DNA of 64,000 nt from an uncultured Rhodopila sp. GTDB lineage: Bacteria; Pseudomonadota; Alphaproteobacteria; Acetobacterales; Acetobacteraceae. The stretch is from NCBI GenBank assembly GCA_903932145.1, contig CAIZFE010000027.1, positions 1 through 64,000 of the forward strand, written 5' to 3'. Position numbers and translations under genes: made by a program. Below are positions 46,491 through 55,371 of this stretch, piece after piece (position 1 is the first letter of the stretch; every line of letters begins with the position of its first letter). The notes beneath the pieces are model-generated. The model did not search any database, had not been told where the DNA came from, and was given only the letters and a program-made list of their open reading frames with translations.

Positions 46491-46648
46491 AAATACTGCC
46501 TGCCAGTAGCTTTGTCAACCACTATGGACCGAGGGACGCAGGTGGCCGATTGAGGCAAACTAACTGCAAAGGGTTAACAAACCGCTAACGCACGCGCGAA
46601 ATCTGCAGTGGGTCCGCTGGCAACCTCCCGGGTCCGCACGCCGCACAG

Positions 46649-46676
46649 AAAAAAGGCCCGGTCTGAACCGAGCCTT
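46649..46676 (-). terminator. Rho-independent terminator after rbsK
   Basis: On the minus strand GGCTCGGT-TCAG-ACCGGGCC (one G-U pair) is followed by T6, ending the ribokinase transcript about 32 bases past its stop codon. Confidence 0.8.
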
Positions 46677-46707
46677 CGATCCCCGCGTGAAACGCAACGA
46701 GCCTCCG

Positions 46708-47607
46708 TTACGGCTGGGCAAATCCCCCCGCAAACGCGTTTGTCTCTGCCGCAGCCGGGATACTTCCCTGACTGCCATGCCGCGTGCAGCACAGGGCCGC
46801 TGCGATCGTCGCCCGTTCGACCGCGGCGCGCAGCGTCTCGCCCTGGTCCAGCCGATGCGCCAGCACACCAACGAAACAATCGCCCGCCGCTGTTGTGTCG
46901 ATTGCATCCACGGCCCGAGCCGGCTCCAACCAAACCACATCCGCCGCGGCCACCTCGGCACCGTCGGCGCCGCGAGTCAGCACCACGGCCACCCCGCCAA
47001 GGCAATCGCGCAAGGCCTCGGCGGTTGCGGCGCATCCGAGATGGATACCGAGCCAGGCACCCTCGGTCTCGTTGACCACAAGTACATCAAGGGCCCGTAA
47101 CGCGTCTTCCGGCAATGCGGCAGCCGGCGCCAAATTCAGTACGATCCGCGCCCGCGACGCCCTGCCTCGGGCGATCAGCGCGGCGGTCTGATCCGCCGGA
47201 ACTTCCATTTGCAGCACCAGCGTGGTGGCGGGGCCAAGCAGGGCGCCTTCGATCTGCGACGCACAGGCCAACAAATTGGCACCCGATCCGACACAGATCG
47301 CATTGTTACCGTCCGGATCGACAGCAATGGCCGCGCAGCCCGTGCTGGCCTCTACCGCCATCACCCGCTCCAAATCGACGCCCGCTGATCGCAACAGGCG
47401 CAAAGCCCCATCGGCCAGAGCATCGCGCCCCACCGCACCGGCCATGATCACGCTACCACCATCGCGCCCCGCGGCGACTGCCTGGTTGGCGCCCTTGCCA
47501 CCCGGCTCGATCGTCGTGGACGGCCCCAGCACGGTTTCCCCCGGCGCCGGTATGCGCGGCACGCTGAAAATCAGATCCAGATTGATCGAGCCAAAAACGA
47601 CAATCAT
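46708..47607 (-). CDS. rbsK: Ribokinase / PfkB family sugar kinase
   Basis: 299 residues. PfkB signatures are GGKGANQAVAAGR near residue 37 and DTTAAGDCFVGVLAHRL near the C-terminus, with the catalytic Asp in AAGD. It phosphorylates ribose or a related sugar or nucleoside. It starts 6 bases after a sensor kinase stop on the same strand, so both share a transcript; no ribose transporter is adjacent. Name is tentative because PfkB substrates are hard to tell by sequence. Confidence 0.82.
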   Translation of the reverse strand: MIVVFGSINLDLIFSVPRIPAPGETVLGPSTTIEPGGKGANQAVAAGRDGGSVIMAGAVGRDALADGALRLLRSAGVDLERVMAVEASTGCAAIAVDPDGNNAICVGSGANLLACASQIEGALLGPATTLVLQMEVPADQTAALIARGRASRARIVLNLAPAAALPEDALRALDVLVVNETEGAWLGIHLGCAATAEALRDCLGGVAVVLTRGADGAEVAAADVVWLEPARAVDAIDTTAAGDCFVGVLAHRLDQGETLRAAVERATIAAALCCTRHGSQGSIPAAAETNAFAGGFAQP

Positions 47608-47613
47608 CCGACG

Positions 47614-49455
47614 TTACCTGCTGACGGCCCTGACCGCTTCTCTGTACATAACGCGATTCGCCGGCAATGTGACGGTGACCGTGGTGCCCTTGCCCTTGAC
47701 GCTGGTCACCAACAGCCGCCCACCATGCAATTCTGTCAGTTTGGACGCCAACGGCAGGCCCAGACCCGTACCTTCGAATGCGCGAGACAATGTGCTGTCA
47801 ACCTGACCAAACGGCTCCAACGCAATCGCGACCTCAGATTCGGTCATACCAATACCGTTATCACTGACCGCAATCACAGGCTCTCCCGTATCCGACACTG
47901 CGGCGGACAACGTAATGCGCCCGTCGTTCGGGGTAAACTTCACAGCGTTCGACATCAGGTTGATCAATACCTGCAGCAAACGGGTCCGATCCGCCTTCAG
48001 CCGCAACGCGATTTCCGGAAGCCGCAGCTCGATCGAAACTTGTTTCGCCTCGGCCTGAGCCCGCACGGATACCAAACTGTTGCGGGCCAGTTCAGCTACG
48101 GTGAAGACGGTCTCAGCCAAAATCGCGGTGCCGGACTCCACTTTGGAGATGTCCAGAATCGTGTTGATGAGTTCCAGCAGATGCCGTCCGGACGCCCAGA
48201 TGTCCGTGGCATAGCCGGCAATGGGGGGAGCCCCTGACTTGGTCGGCGCCTGATCCTGGATCAATTCCGCAAACCCGATAATCGCATGCAAAGGCGTCCG
48301 TAGCTCGTGGCTCATATGCGCCAGGAACTGTGTGCGGGCCCGGTTCGCCACCTCCGCGACCGCCTGGCTGGCGACCAGATCTCGGTTGGTGACTTCCAGC
48401 ATCGCACGATCCGCTTCAATCTGCACCTGTGCCGCCTGAAGCCGGTCACGATCATAGGCGAGTTCGATTTCCCGTTTCGTTCGCCGCGACGTTTCGCGAA
48501 GGAGCAAGCCGGTCAGAGCGCCGATCAGCATCGTTGCCCCGATACCGACAAGACAGATCAGCCAGACATGCTCACGCGCCGTGCCCAGAACATCGTCCAT
48601 ATCAAGCGCGACGATCACCCGCAGTGGATAGTTCTCGAGCGCCCGAACGGAGACGAGACGGGTGACGCCATCGGTCGGCGCCTGACGGATGAAACCAGCG
48701 GTGGCGCCCGGGTCGAGGTGATCCGGATACGAGCCGCCGGACAGGTCGGTGCCGACGCCGACAGTTCCGTCCGGATGATCCTGATCGAATCTGGCGCGAA
48801 CGATCCCGTCCTCGCCCGCTACCACGACGGTGCCGCGCCGCCCGATATCGATTTTGCGATTGAGGCTGACGATGTTGGCTGACGTCAGCAACAACATGGC
48901 TTCGCCGGCGAATTGGCCGTCCGGGGTTTCGAGCCGGCGACTTACTTCGATGGCCGTTCCCGCGACCGCGGAACGCAGCGGATCAAGACTGAGGCGAAGC
49001 GACGGATTGTCGCGATGCGTGATGAAATCGGCTCGCTTGCTAAAATCGTCCATTTCCGCGTTCGGCGCGGCGGATGAGAACAGCAAATGCCCGTCGGAAC
49101 CGGCGATCCGCACCTCGGTCCCGGGGCCGGCAATGGCTTTGATGGATCGCCGCAGATTTTCCATATCGAACCCGGCGTCAAGCGGGTGTGCCTGAATATC
49201 GCTTTCGATCAGCCTCAACGCGGCCGCGACCGAGTCAAATGTCTTGGTCAATTCAGAGGCGAAGGCGGCGGTGAGGTTATACCCCTCTGTCTGACCGACC
49301 GATCGGGCGGCGGCGTACTCGGTCAAGAGTGACCACGAGATGAACGACCACATGCAAACGCCGAGGGACATCGCGATGATGACGATCTTGCGGATCACCT
49401 CCCTCATCTGGCGTTTCGCCCGCGCTTCGAAGTGATCGGCGCGCTCTGCGTTCAT
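47614..49455 (-). CDS. Membrane sensor histidine kinase with extracellular sensor domain
   Basis: 613 residues. Membrane helix about 22-44, periplasmic double-PAS (dCACHE-like) region about 50-290, second membrane helix about 298-318, coiled coil, then HisKA with the phospho-acceptor in FLAHMSHELRTPLHAIIGF and HATPase boxes LMSNAVKFTPNDG, VSDNGIGM and FEGTGLGLPLASKL. It should autophosphorylate and signal to a response regulator, which is not encoded nearby. Its placement before rbsK hints at a sugar-linked signal, an inference only. Confidence 0.9.
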   Translation of the reverse strand: MNAERADHFEARAKRQMREVIRKIVIIAMSLGVCMWSFISWSLLTEYAAARSVGQTEGYNLTAAFASELTKTFDSVAAALRLIESDIQAHPLDAGFDMENLRRSIKAIAGPGTEVRIAGSDGHLLFSSAAPNAEMDDFSKRADFITHRDNPSLRLSLDPLRSAVAGTAIEVSRRLETPDGQFAGEAMLLLTSANIVSLNRKIDIGRRGTVVVAGEDGIVRARFDQDHPDGTVGVGTDLSGGSYPDHLDPGATAGFIRQAPTDGVTRLVSVRALENYPLRVIVALDMDDVLGTAREHVWLICLVGIGATMLIGALTGLLLRETSRRTKREIELAYDRDRLQAAQVQIEADRAMLEVTNRDLVASQAVAEVANRARTQFLAHMSHELRTPLHAIIGFAELIQDQAPTKSGAPPIAGYATDIWASGRHLLELINTILDISKVESGTAILAETVFTVAELARNSLVSVRAQAEAKQVSIELRLPEIALRLKADRTRLLQVLINLMSNAVKFTPNDGRITLSAAVSDTGEPVIAVSDNGIGMTESEVAIALEPFGQVDSTLSRAFEGTGLGLPLASKLTELHGGRLLVTSVKGKGTTVTVTLPANRVMYREAVRAVSR

Positions 49456-49672
49456 GATGGCGAAAAGGACTGCATGGCGTCGTTTCGGATCACAGGGTTA
49501 GAGGTTCCCGCCGCGCGCGGGAATTGCCGCGGAGCAACGATAGACCATCCTTTGGCTGCCGGAGAAGCGAAAATCGTCGTTTTTGTTAGACAAAACGAAT
49601 CGATAAGGACGGCGGATACAACCTGCCTCCCGGTCTGATCATCGCACCTGACCGATCGAGACGGATCTGACA

Positions 49673-50554
49673 CTACGCCTCCGCCAGGAATCCCCGCACC
49701 TGCGCCAGGAAAAAAACGAGCTGATCATGATGCACCCAATGACCGGCGTTCGGCACCGCCAGCACGCGGGCGTTGTTGAAGTAGCCAAGCCGCCCGTCCT
49801 CGGCCGGATTTTTCGCCCAGCTTTCGGTACCGTACACCAACAAGGTCTTGCAGGTGATCGACCTCCAGAGTTCGGCGATAGCATCGCGGGTCATGTCGTA
49901 GGGCGGCCACTGGCGAACGTAGTGGTCGAATTTCCAACTGTAGGTGCCGTCCTCGTTCTGGTTCACGCCATATTGCGTCAGGTGCCTGGCCTGCGCGGGC
50001 GTGAGGTGTTTGTTCTCCTCCTGCATGCGCGCATAGGCCGCCTCCATGGTCGGGTAGCGGCGCGGGAGCCGGCCGGCATTGGACCGCTGGGCGTCGATCC
50101 AGAACCGCATGCGTTCGGCGATCGGGTTACGATCGGAAACGGCGTCCTGGCGCGGGCCAGGTCCCAACCCCTCGATCGCGACGATCCGCTTGACGTTCTC
50201 CGGATAGATGCCGGTGTAGCGCAGTGCGATGTTGCCGCCGAGCGAGTGGGCGACGATGGTGACCGGCGCCAGGTTCTGCTGATGGATGAGCTGCGCAAGA
50301 TCGTAAATGTAGTTAGCCATGGTGTAATGGCCGGACAGCGACCACGCTGAGTCGCCATGCCCGCGCAGGTCGGGCGCGATGACGTGGTAGTCTCGGCGGA
50401 GATCGGCGGCGACCCAGTCCCAGTTGCGGCAGTGATCGCGCCCGCCGTGCAGCAGGATTAGAGGCGGCGCCTCCGGGTTGCCCCAGTCGACATAGTGCAG
50501 GCGCAAGCGCTGGCAGAAATACACGCGGGAGGTCGGGCCGGCTTCAGGCAACAT
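49673..50554 (-). CDS. Alpha/beta hydrolase
   Basis: 293 residues. The oxyanion segment is LLHGGRDHCRNWDWV, the nucleophile elbow is AHSLGGNIAL, the acid lies in LLVYGTESWAKN or near it, and the base histidine is in NAGHWVHHDQ. It resembles esterases/epoxide-hydrolase-like enzymes with a cap. ATG at 50554 has a GGAGAG upstream; the frame to 50620 is longer but unsupported. Regions 49456-49672 and 50555-50744 hold no gene. Substrate unknown. Confidence 0.85.
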   Translation of the reverse strand: MLPEAGPTSRVYFCQRLRLHYVDWGNPEAPPLILLHGGRDHCRNWDWVAADLRRDYHVIAPDLRGHGDSAWSLSGHYTMANYIYDLAQLIHQQNLAPVTIVAHSLGGNIALRYTGIYPENVKRIVAIEGLGPGPRQDAVSDRNPIAERMRFWIDAQRSNAGRLPRRYPTMEAAYARMQEENKHLTPAQARHLTQYGVNQNEDGTYSWKFDHYVRQWPPYDMTRDAIAELWRSITCKTLLVYGTESWAKNPAEDGRLGYFNNARVLAVPNAGHWVHHDQLVFFLAQVRGFLAEA

Positions 50555-50744
50555 GCTCAATCTCTCCACAAAAACACGCGGCCCGGGAACGCCACGACCA
50601 TTTTGTCCGAACGGTCTCACCCAACCGCCACCCCGGACTGAGGCGACGCCTTAATCCGGGCCTCGTTCAAACTCTACCGTCTGTATCGGTCGCCGGTCTG
50701 AACGGGGTCAAGCCCGGACGACAGAGAGCGAGCCGCTCGGAAGG

Positions 50745-52139
50745 TCACCCGATCGGCGGCCGTTTCTTGTGCCACCCTGTCGCTTTTTCATACGCGGCGG
50801 CGACCCGCAACACGGTGGCATCGTCGAAGTAACGGCCGACGAACTGCACCGACATCGGCAGCCCGGCGTGCGACAGCCCCGACATCATCGCCAGCGCCGG
50901 ATGTCCGGTGACGTTGAACGGAGACCGCGCCTGCCGTGGATAGGTGCGGGCAGTCTCCGCCGCATCGTCCATGCGGCTGGACGGGTCCATCGAACTGGCA
51001 CACAGCAAGATGTCGTAGTCACGAAACAGGTCCTCCACGGCGGCGATCAACTCTCCGCGGCGGCGTTGCGCACCGACGTAATCGCCCGCGGTCATGAACG
51101 CGCCGGGCAGCAACCGGCGGCGGGCCAATTTGCCGTAGTCGCCGGGCCGTTCACGCAGCCATTTTTGGTGGATCGACCACGCCTCACTGCACAGGATGAC
51201 CCGGTTGATTCCGGAGAACTCCGTTAATGCCGGCAGGGTGACGGTGTGGACCTGCGCGCCCTCGGCCTGTAGCACGCGGGCGACGTCCTCCAACGCGGCG
51301 GCGACCTCCGGGTGCGCGGGCATGTCGCGCTCATGAAAGTGGCGAACGAAGCCGATGCGCAGGTCGCGGACGCCGCGCCCGAGCAGCGCACCGAAACCGC
51401 GTGAGGATGAGGCGGCGCTGCCGGGGTCGGCCGGATCATGGCCGGCGATGACGTCCAGCAACAGCGCGTTGTCGGCGACCGTGCGCGTCATCGGGCCGAC
51501 ATGGTCCAGGGTGAACGACAGTGGAAAGACCCCTCGCCGGGACACCAAGCCGTAGGTCGGCTTCAATCCGACGATGCCACACGCGCTGGCCGGATTGCGC
51601 ACCGATCCGCCGGTGTCCGTCCCCAGCGCCAGCGGGAACATACCGGATGCCAGGCCGGCGCCAGAGCCTGAAGACGATCCTCCCGGATGATGATCGCGGT
51701 TCCAAGGATTGCGGGCGGGTGGAAAAGGCAGATCGAAGCTCGGACCGCCGATGGCGAACTCATGTGTGGACAATTTGCCCAGGATGATCGCGCCGGCCGC
51801 CCGCAGCTTCTGGATCACGACGGCGTCGGCCCTGGCAATGTTATCAACCAGGATCTTGGAGTGTGCCGTGGTCGGCAAACCCACCACATCGATAATGTCC
51901 TTAATGCCGATCGGCACCCCATGCAGCGGCCCCCGGCTGCGCCCAGCCGAAATTTCGCTTTCGGCCTGATGCGCGGCTTGCAGCGCGGCCTGCGCATCCA
52001 GGCGGATGAAGGCGTTCAGTTTGGGGTCCAGCACCTCAATCCGAGCGAGGAGGGTGTTGACGAGTTCGACGGGCGATAGGGTTTTCGCGGCGTAGGCCTG
52101 CGCGATTTCGGTCGCCGATAGCCAGTGCGGCGCGGTCAC
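50745..52139 (-). CDS. Amidase signature family enzyme
   Basis: 464 residues with the Ser-cisSer-Lys triad: Lys in PIGIKDIIDVVG, cis-Ser in PGGSSSGSGAGLA, nucleophile Ser in LGTDTGGSVRNPAS. It hydrolyses amides to acid and ammonia, or acts as a GatA-like amidotransferase subunit. The GTG at 52139 overlaps the stop of a small upstream ORF as GTGA, so that start is preferred to 52169. The small partner gene recalls the AtzE/AtzG arrangement. Confidence 0.87.
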   Translation of the reverse strand: MTAPHWLSATEIAQAYAAKTLSPVELVNTLLARIEVLDPKLNAFIRLDAQAALQAAHQAESEISAGRSRGPLHGVPIGIKDIIDVVGLPTTAHSKILVDNIARADAVVIQKLRAAGAIILGKLSTHEFAIGGPSFDLPFPPARNPWNRDHHPGGSSSGSGAGLASGMFPLALGTDTGGSVRNPASACGIVGLKPTYGLVSRRGVFPLSFTLDHVGPMTRTVADNALLLDVIAGHDPADPGSAASSSRGFGALLGRGVRDLRIGFVRHFHERDMPAHPEVAAALEDVARVLQAEGAQVHTVTLPALTEFSGINRVILCSEAWSIHQKWLRERPGDYGKLARRRLLPGAFMTAGDYVGAQRRRGELIAAVEDLFRDYDILLCASSMDPSSRMDDAAETARTYPRQARSPFNVTGHPALAMMSGLSHAGLPMSVQFVGRYFDDATVLRVAAAYEKATGWHKKRPPIG

Positions 52140-52315
52140 AGGCCGAGTCCCGCGCGCATCGGCGGCCACGGCTCGACAGTCGGATCGGTCGGCACCAGCA
52201 CGGCGCCCGCGTTGTTCAGCGCCTGTTCGGCCGCCGCCTGGACATCATCGGGGAATTCGGCCAACGCCTTGTCCAGGCCGGCGGCCTTCGCCAAGGCAAT
52301 GATGGTGGGGTCCAT
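52136..52315 (-). CDS. Small protein coupled to the amidase
   Basis: 59 residues, acidic and helical: MDPTIIALAKAAGLDKALAE then FPDDVQAAAEQALNN and a Pro/Trp tail ending MRAGLGL. It overlaps the amidase start by 4 bases, so it is almost surely translated with it. Small subunits such as AtzG assist some amidases; this protein is not clearly that family. ATG at 52315. Confidence 0.6.
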   Translation of the reverse strand: MDPTIIALAKAAGLDKALAEFPDDVQAAAEQALNNAGAVLVPTDPTVEPWPPMRAGLGL

Positions 52316-52423
52316 GAGATCGCTCTCCGCAGGGTGTGTGGAGCGATCATGCTGCGAGCGTTGGCGGCTGGGAAGCCCCGCTGATGGAGAGGGTCGGCCA
52401 TCGACAGACCGGGCGGTTTGGAT

Positions 52424-52462
52424 AAAAAAAGGCGGTATGGCCCGGGGGAAGACCATACCGCC
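52424..52462 (-). terminator. Orphan rho-independent terminator
   Basis: On the minus strand GGCGGTATGG, a 12-base loop, CCATACCGCC and then T7. No annotated minus-strand gene lies upstream of it before 54393, so it must serve a short unannotated transcript. Confidence 0.75.
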
Positions 52463-52560
52463 CAGGTGGTCGCGCCGTGCGCGACTTTCGGGGAGGAAAC
52501 AAGACGTCGCCGCAGCGGCGTCGGACCTTTATGTAGCCCCAAAACGTTTACAAAAGGTTA
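52424..52560 (-). ncRNA. Candidate small RNA with anti-Shine-Dalgarno motif
   Basis: The 311-base gap 52316-52627 has a strong terminator on the minus strand with no gene feeding it. The upstream 100 bases contain TTTCCTCCCC (about 52493-52502), complementary to ribosome binding sites, then a GC hairpin (GTCGCGCACGGCGCGAC). C/U-rich anti-SD loops are known in alphaproteobacterial trans-acting sRNAs such as the cuckoo and ar14 families. The 5' end is uncertain; a TACATA block near 52530 may be a -10. Confidence 0.45.
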
Positions 52561-52627
52561 ACAAGTCCGTGCTCAAATCGATTTTTGTGTCATCCACACT
52601 TATTTGTTACACGCAAGGGAATCGCGC

Positions 52628-53809
52628 ATGAGCAACCTGCCATTGGTCGGTTTGAAGGTGCTGGAGATCGGCCATTACATCGCTGCGCCCTTTTGCACGC
52701 GTATTCTCGCCGACCTGGGTGCCGAAGTGATCAAGCTGGAGCCGCCCGGCGGTGACCCGTTTCGTGGCTGGGGCGCCGCCAAGGATGGCAATTCCGTGTG
52801 GTTCAGCATCCATGGTCGCAACAAGCTCTCTATCGAACTGGATTTGAAAAAAGATCGAGACATGGTGCTGAAACTGGCCGCTCGCGCCGACGTGCTGGTG
52901 GAAAACCTGCGCGCCGGACAGTTGGAGCGGCTGAAACTCGGCCCCGCCGAACTGCATGCCGTCAACCCCCGGCTCGTGATCGCTCGCATTTCCGGTTACG
53001 GCCAGGACGGGCCGTATCGCGACAAACCGGCGTTCGGCGCAATCGGAGAGGCCGTCGGGGGGTTACGGCATTTGACCGGACATCCCGGCGGGACAACCGA
53101 TTTACCGCCGCCGCGGTGCGGGATTTCCATCAGCGACGATTTGGCCGGGTTGTATGCGGCGATCGGCCTGCTATCCGCGGTTTGGCAGCGTGATGGGATG
53201 GGGACGGGTGTCGGCCGGGTGGTCGATGTGAACCTGGTGGACAGCGTGTTCAGCCTGATGGAGGGCATGCTGCCGGAATACGCGCTGGACGGACGCGTCC
53301 GGCAGCCGGCCGGCGCGGCGCTGCAGACGGCGTCTCCGACCAACACGTATCCCTGCGCCGATGGGCGGTGGCTGTGCATCGCCGGGAATTCGGACCTGAT
53401 TTTTGCGCGGCTGATGGCGGCGATCGGACGGCCGGAGATGGCGGGCGATCCATTGTACGCAACCAACGGATTGCGGTGCGATCATCGGGCCGGGTTGGAC
53501 GTGGCGATTGCGGCTTGGACGCGGACGCTGGATGCCAGGGAGGCCGAGGCGATCCTGGAGGCGGCGGATGTGCCGTGCTCGCGCCTGTTCGACATCGCCG
53601 ATTGCGCCACCGACCCGCATTTCCGCGCCAGGCAGTCGGTGCAGGATGTTAATGACCCGCTGATCGGGAAGACGCTGCATCCGGGGCCGACGATCCGCCT
53701 GGACGGCGAACGGCCGGAGGACGTGGTCCGCTGGACCGGGCCTGCGGTTGGTGCCCATACAGATCATGTGTTGCATACGCTGCTGGGATTGCCGCGGGTG
53801 CCGGCCTGA
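52628..53809 (+). CDS. CaiB/BaiF (family III) CoA transferase
   Basis: 393 residues. LVGLKVLEIGHYIAAPFCTR and DLGAEVIKLEPPGGDPFRGW begin the family core; the nucleophilic Asp is expected in the SISDDLAGLYAA region; YGQDGPYRDKPAFG is also typical. It moves CoA between carboxylic acids. ATG at 52628 fits the family start, eight codons inside the open frame. No acyl-CoA enzyme is next to it. Confidence 0.9.
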   Translation: MSNLPLVGLKVLEIGHYIAAPFCTRILADLGAEVIKLEPPGGDPFRGWGAAKDGNSVWFSIHGRNKLSIELDLKKDRDMVLKLAARADVLVENLRAGQLERLKLGPAELHAVNPRLVIARISGYGQDGPYRDKPAFGAIGEAVGGLRHLTGHPGGTTDLPPPRCGISISDDLAGLYAAIGLLSAVWQRDGMGTGVGRVVDVNLVDSVFSLMEGMLPEYALDGRVRQPAGAALQTASPTNTYPCADGRWLCIAGNSDLIFARLMAAIGRPEMAGDPLYATNGLRCDHRAGLDVAIAAWTRTLDAREAEAILEAADVPCSRLFDIADCATDPHFRARQSVQDVNDPLIGKTLHPGPTIRLDGERPEDVVRWTGPAVGAHTDHVLHTLLGLPRVPA

Positions 53810-53877
53810 TCGGTGTGTTGTTGCATCTTCTTTGCCGGGTGGGGGATAACGCGAGGTGGCTGCCACCCGAGGGGTCT

Positions 53878-54390
53878 ATGCGTCTCTGTTTGATTCCGTT
53901 GCTGTGTTTGGGGTTGGCGGCGTGCGGGACGGAGTCCGGCGGCGTCAGCGCGGCGATCGAGTGCGCCCCGTTCGCCCGCGCCCTGACGGGGGTTTCGCTG
54001 TCGGGAGCAGGCGCGGATTGGTGGTCACAGGCCGCGGGCCGTTACACCCGCTCCCAAAAACCCGAGGTCGGCAGTGTGCTGGTGTTCCGCCGGTCGGAAC
54101 GGCTGCCCTACGGGCATGTCGCGGTGGTGTCGGGGGTGACGTCGCGGCGGCAGATCATGGTGACCCAGGCGAACTGGGTGCATCACGTGGTGACCGAGGA
54201 ACAGCCGGTTGTCGATGTGTCTCGCGACGGAGACTGGAGCGCGGTAAGGGTGTGGTGGCCGCCCTCCGGTCAAATGGGCGGCGGGGCATATGCGACGTTC
54301 GGGTTCATCCGTCCGGATCATCCGGTTGGACATGACCGGCTGGTGGCGGCCACGCCGTCGGCGATCCGGGTGGCGGAGAGCGGGCGGTAG
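53878..54390 (+). CDS. CHAP-domain lipoprotein, probable peptidoglycan amidase
   Basis: 170 residues. A lipoprotein signal peptide (MRLCLIPLLCLGLAAC, lipobox LAAC) is followed by a CHAP domain: catalytic Cys in IECAPFARAL, His in PYGHVAVVSG, and the later TQANWVHH. It should cut peptidoglycan in the periplasm at the outer membrane. ATG at 53878; the upstream 21 codons are not needed. It converges with the HTH gene two bases away. Confidence 0.83.
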   Translation: MRLCLIPLLCLGLAACGTESGGVSAAIECAPFARALTGVSLSGAGADWWSQAAGRYTRSQKPEVGSVLVFRRSERLPYGHVAVVSGVTSRRQIMVTQANWVHHVVTEEQPVVDVSRDGDWSAVRVWWPPSGQMGGGAYATFGFIRPDHPVGHDRLVAATPSAIRVAESGR

Positions 54391-54392
54391 AT

Positions 54393-54683
54393 TTAGAATT
54401 CCAATTCCACGTCCCGGCTCACGCTGCCACGCAGGCGGACGAGGTGCTCGGCGAAAGTGTCTTCCGCGGCCAGTGTCACCGGTTCGGTTAGGACCTCCCC
54501 ACCCAGATCCGGTGCCCGGTCGAAAATCCGCATCAGGCTGATCGCGGCGGGATCGGGGCGATTTCGGCCCTGCTCCCAATTTTGCAAAGTGCGCACGTCG
54601 AGCCCGAGCAGATCGGCGTAATCACTTTGCGACAGACCGCGGCGGGCGCGCATCTCGGCGATGTTTACTTGCTGGCCAGACAC
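54393..54683 (-). CDS. XRE-type HTH regulator, NadS/HigA-like
   Basis: 96 residues: IAEMRARRGLSQSDYADLLG and LDVRTLQNWEQGRNRPDPAA form a typical helix-turn-helix, followed by an acidic tail. This is the antitoxin or repressor shape. It is the last gene of a three-gene minus-strand cassette, 18 bases after the stop of the 96-residue unknown protein. Confidence 0.75.
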   Translation of the reverse strand: MSGQQVNIAEMRARRGLSQSDYADLLGLDVRTLQNWEQGRNRPDPAAISLMRIFDRAPDLGGEVLTEPVTLAAEDTFAEHLVRLRGSVSRDVELEF

Positions 54684-54701
54684 CGGCAGCTTCCGCCGCA
54701 G

Positions 54702-54992
54702 TTAGACATGCATGGCCGCAAGTTCGCCCGCCAGATCATTAAGATTTCCCGTTTTACTTACCGCACAGACCGACCAGCTAAGCTCCGCCAACCGATTGAT
54801 GGCATCATGCGCCTGCTTCAACGTCAGTCCCGCGGCAAACAGCCGGCGAGCGACCGATACGCCCTTATCGAGCGCACCGACCCGATGCAGCACAACGACC
54901 ACGGAATCCTCAGAAGACAAGGAGGCGCGGGACACGTCCCGGACCGGCCCCAGACGTGCGAGTCGCACCTTCAATTCGGAGTTGATCGACAT
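54702..54992 (-). CDS. Unknown 96-residue protein, middle gene of cassette
   Basis: The frame starts with ATG at 54992 and has codon use like its neighbours. Sequence: SINSELKVRLARLGPVRDVS, a beta-like VVVVLHRVG, then helices GVSVARRLFAAGLTLKQAHD and AINRLAEL, ending LAGELAAMHV. I recognise no domain. Its 5' 83 bases overlap the preceding gene in another frame. Its place directly before an XRE regulator suggests a toxin or effector/regulator role, but this is inference. Confidence 0.55.
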   Translation of the reverse strand: MSINSELKVRLARLGPVRDVSRASLSSEDSVVVVLHRVGALDKGVSVARRLFAAGLTLKQAHDAINRLAELSWSVCAVSKTGNLNDLAGELAAMHV

Positions 54993-55293
54993 TGAGGTTT
55001 ACCTTTGCCCATTTGATCAGTTCTCGTAGTGACGCTGGACCGAGCGAATTGCGACCACTGCCTTGGATGTGCAATCCACGCAATACGGCAGTCCGGCCGG
55101 AGAATTCCACATCCGTCAGTATGGCGAGGACAGCAGCATCAGCACATTGCGGTTGTCTTCGGAGAAACCGCCATGTTCGGTCAGTTTCGTCCCACCCGTT
55201 CAGATCACCCTCGTCTGTCACGGCGATAAAGTCGGCCCCCTGCCGTTTTCAAACGGTCTTCCGGGGAGTGAAGGGTTCATTCTCCTCAAGCAT
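54910..55293 (-). pseudogene. Unknown protein with premature stop, first gene of cassette
   Basis: ATG at 55293 follows a strong GAGGTGAGG Shine-Dalgarno and gives MLEENEPFTPRKTV before a TGA at 55249-55251. The same frame continues naturally: KRQGADFIAVTDEGDLNGWD, VLRGLHIQGSGRNSLGPASL and LRIEGATRTSGAGPGRVPRL to a TGA at 54910. Whole length would be 127 codons. CGA to TGA is the simplest cause. A GTG at 55221 could restart and give 103 residues. No family recognised. Confidence 0.5.
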
Positions 55294-55371
55294 AGAACCC
55301 TCACCTCTCGCCAGACGTTATGCGCTTGTCTGCCACGCGTTGCGGCAGTCTGTTAAAGGAGGAGATCGATT

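Noticed and set aside
9374..55293. All lesions being sequencing errors
   Set aside because: They cluster in toxin, nucleotidyltransferase and R-M genes, include substitutions as well as indels, and about 60 other genes are free of them. Raw reads would settle it.
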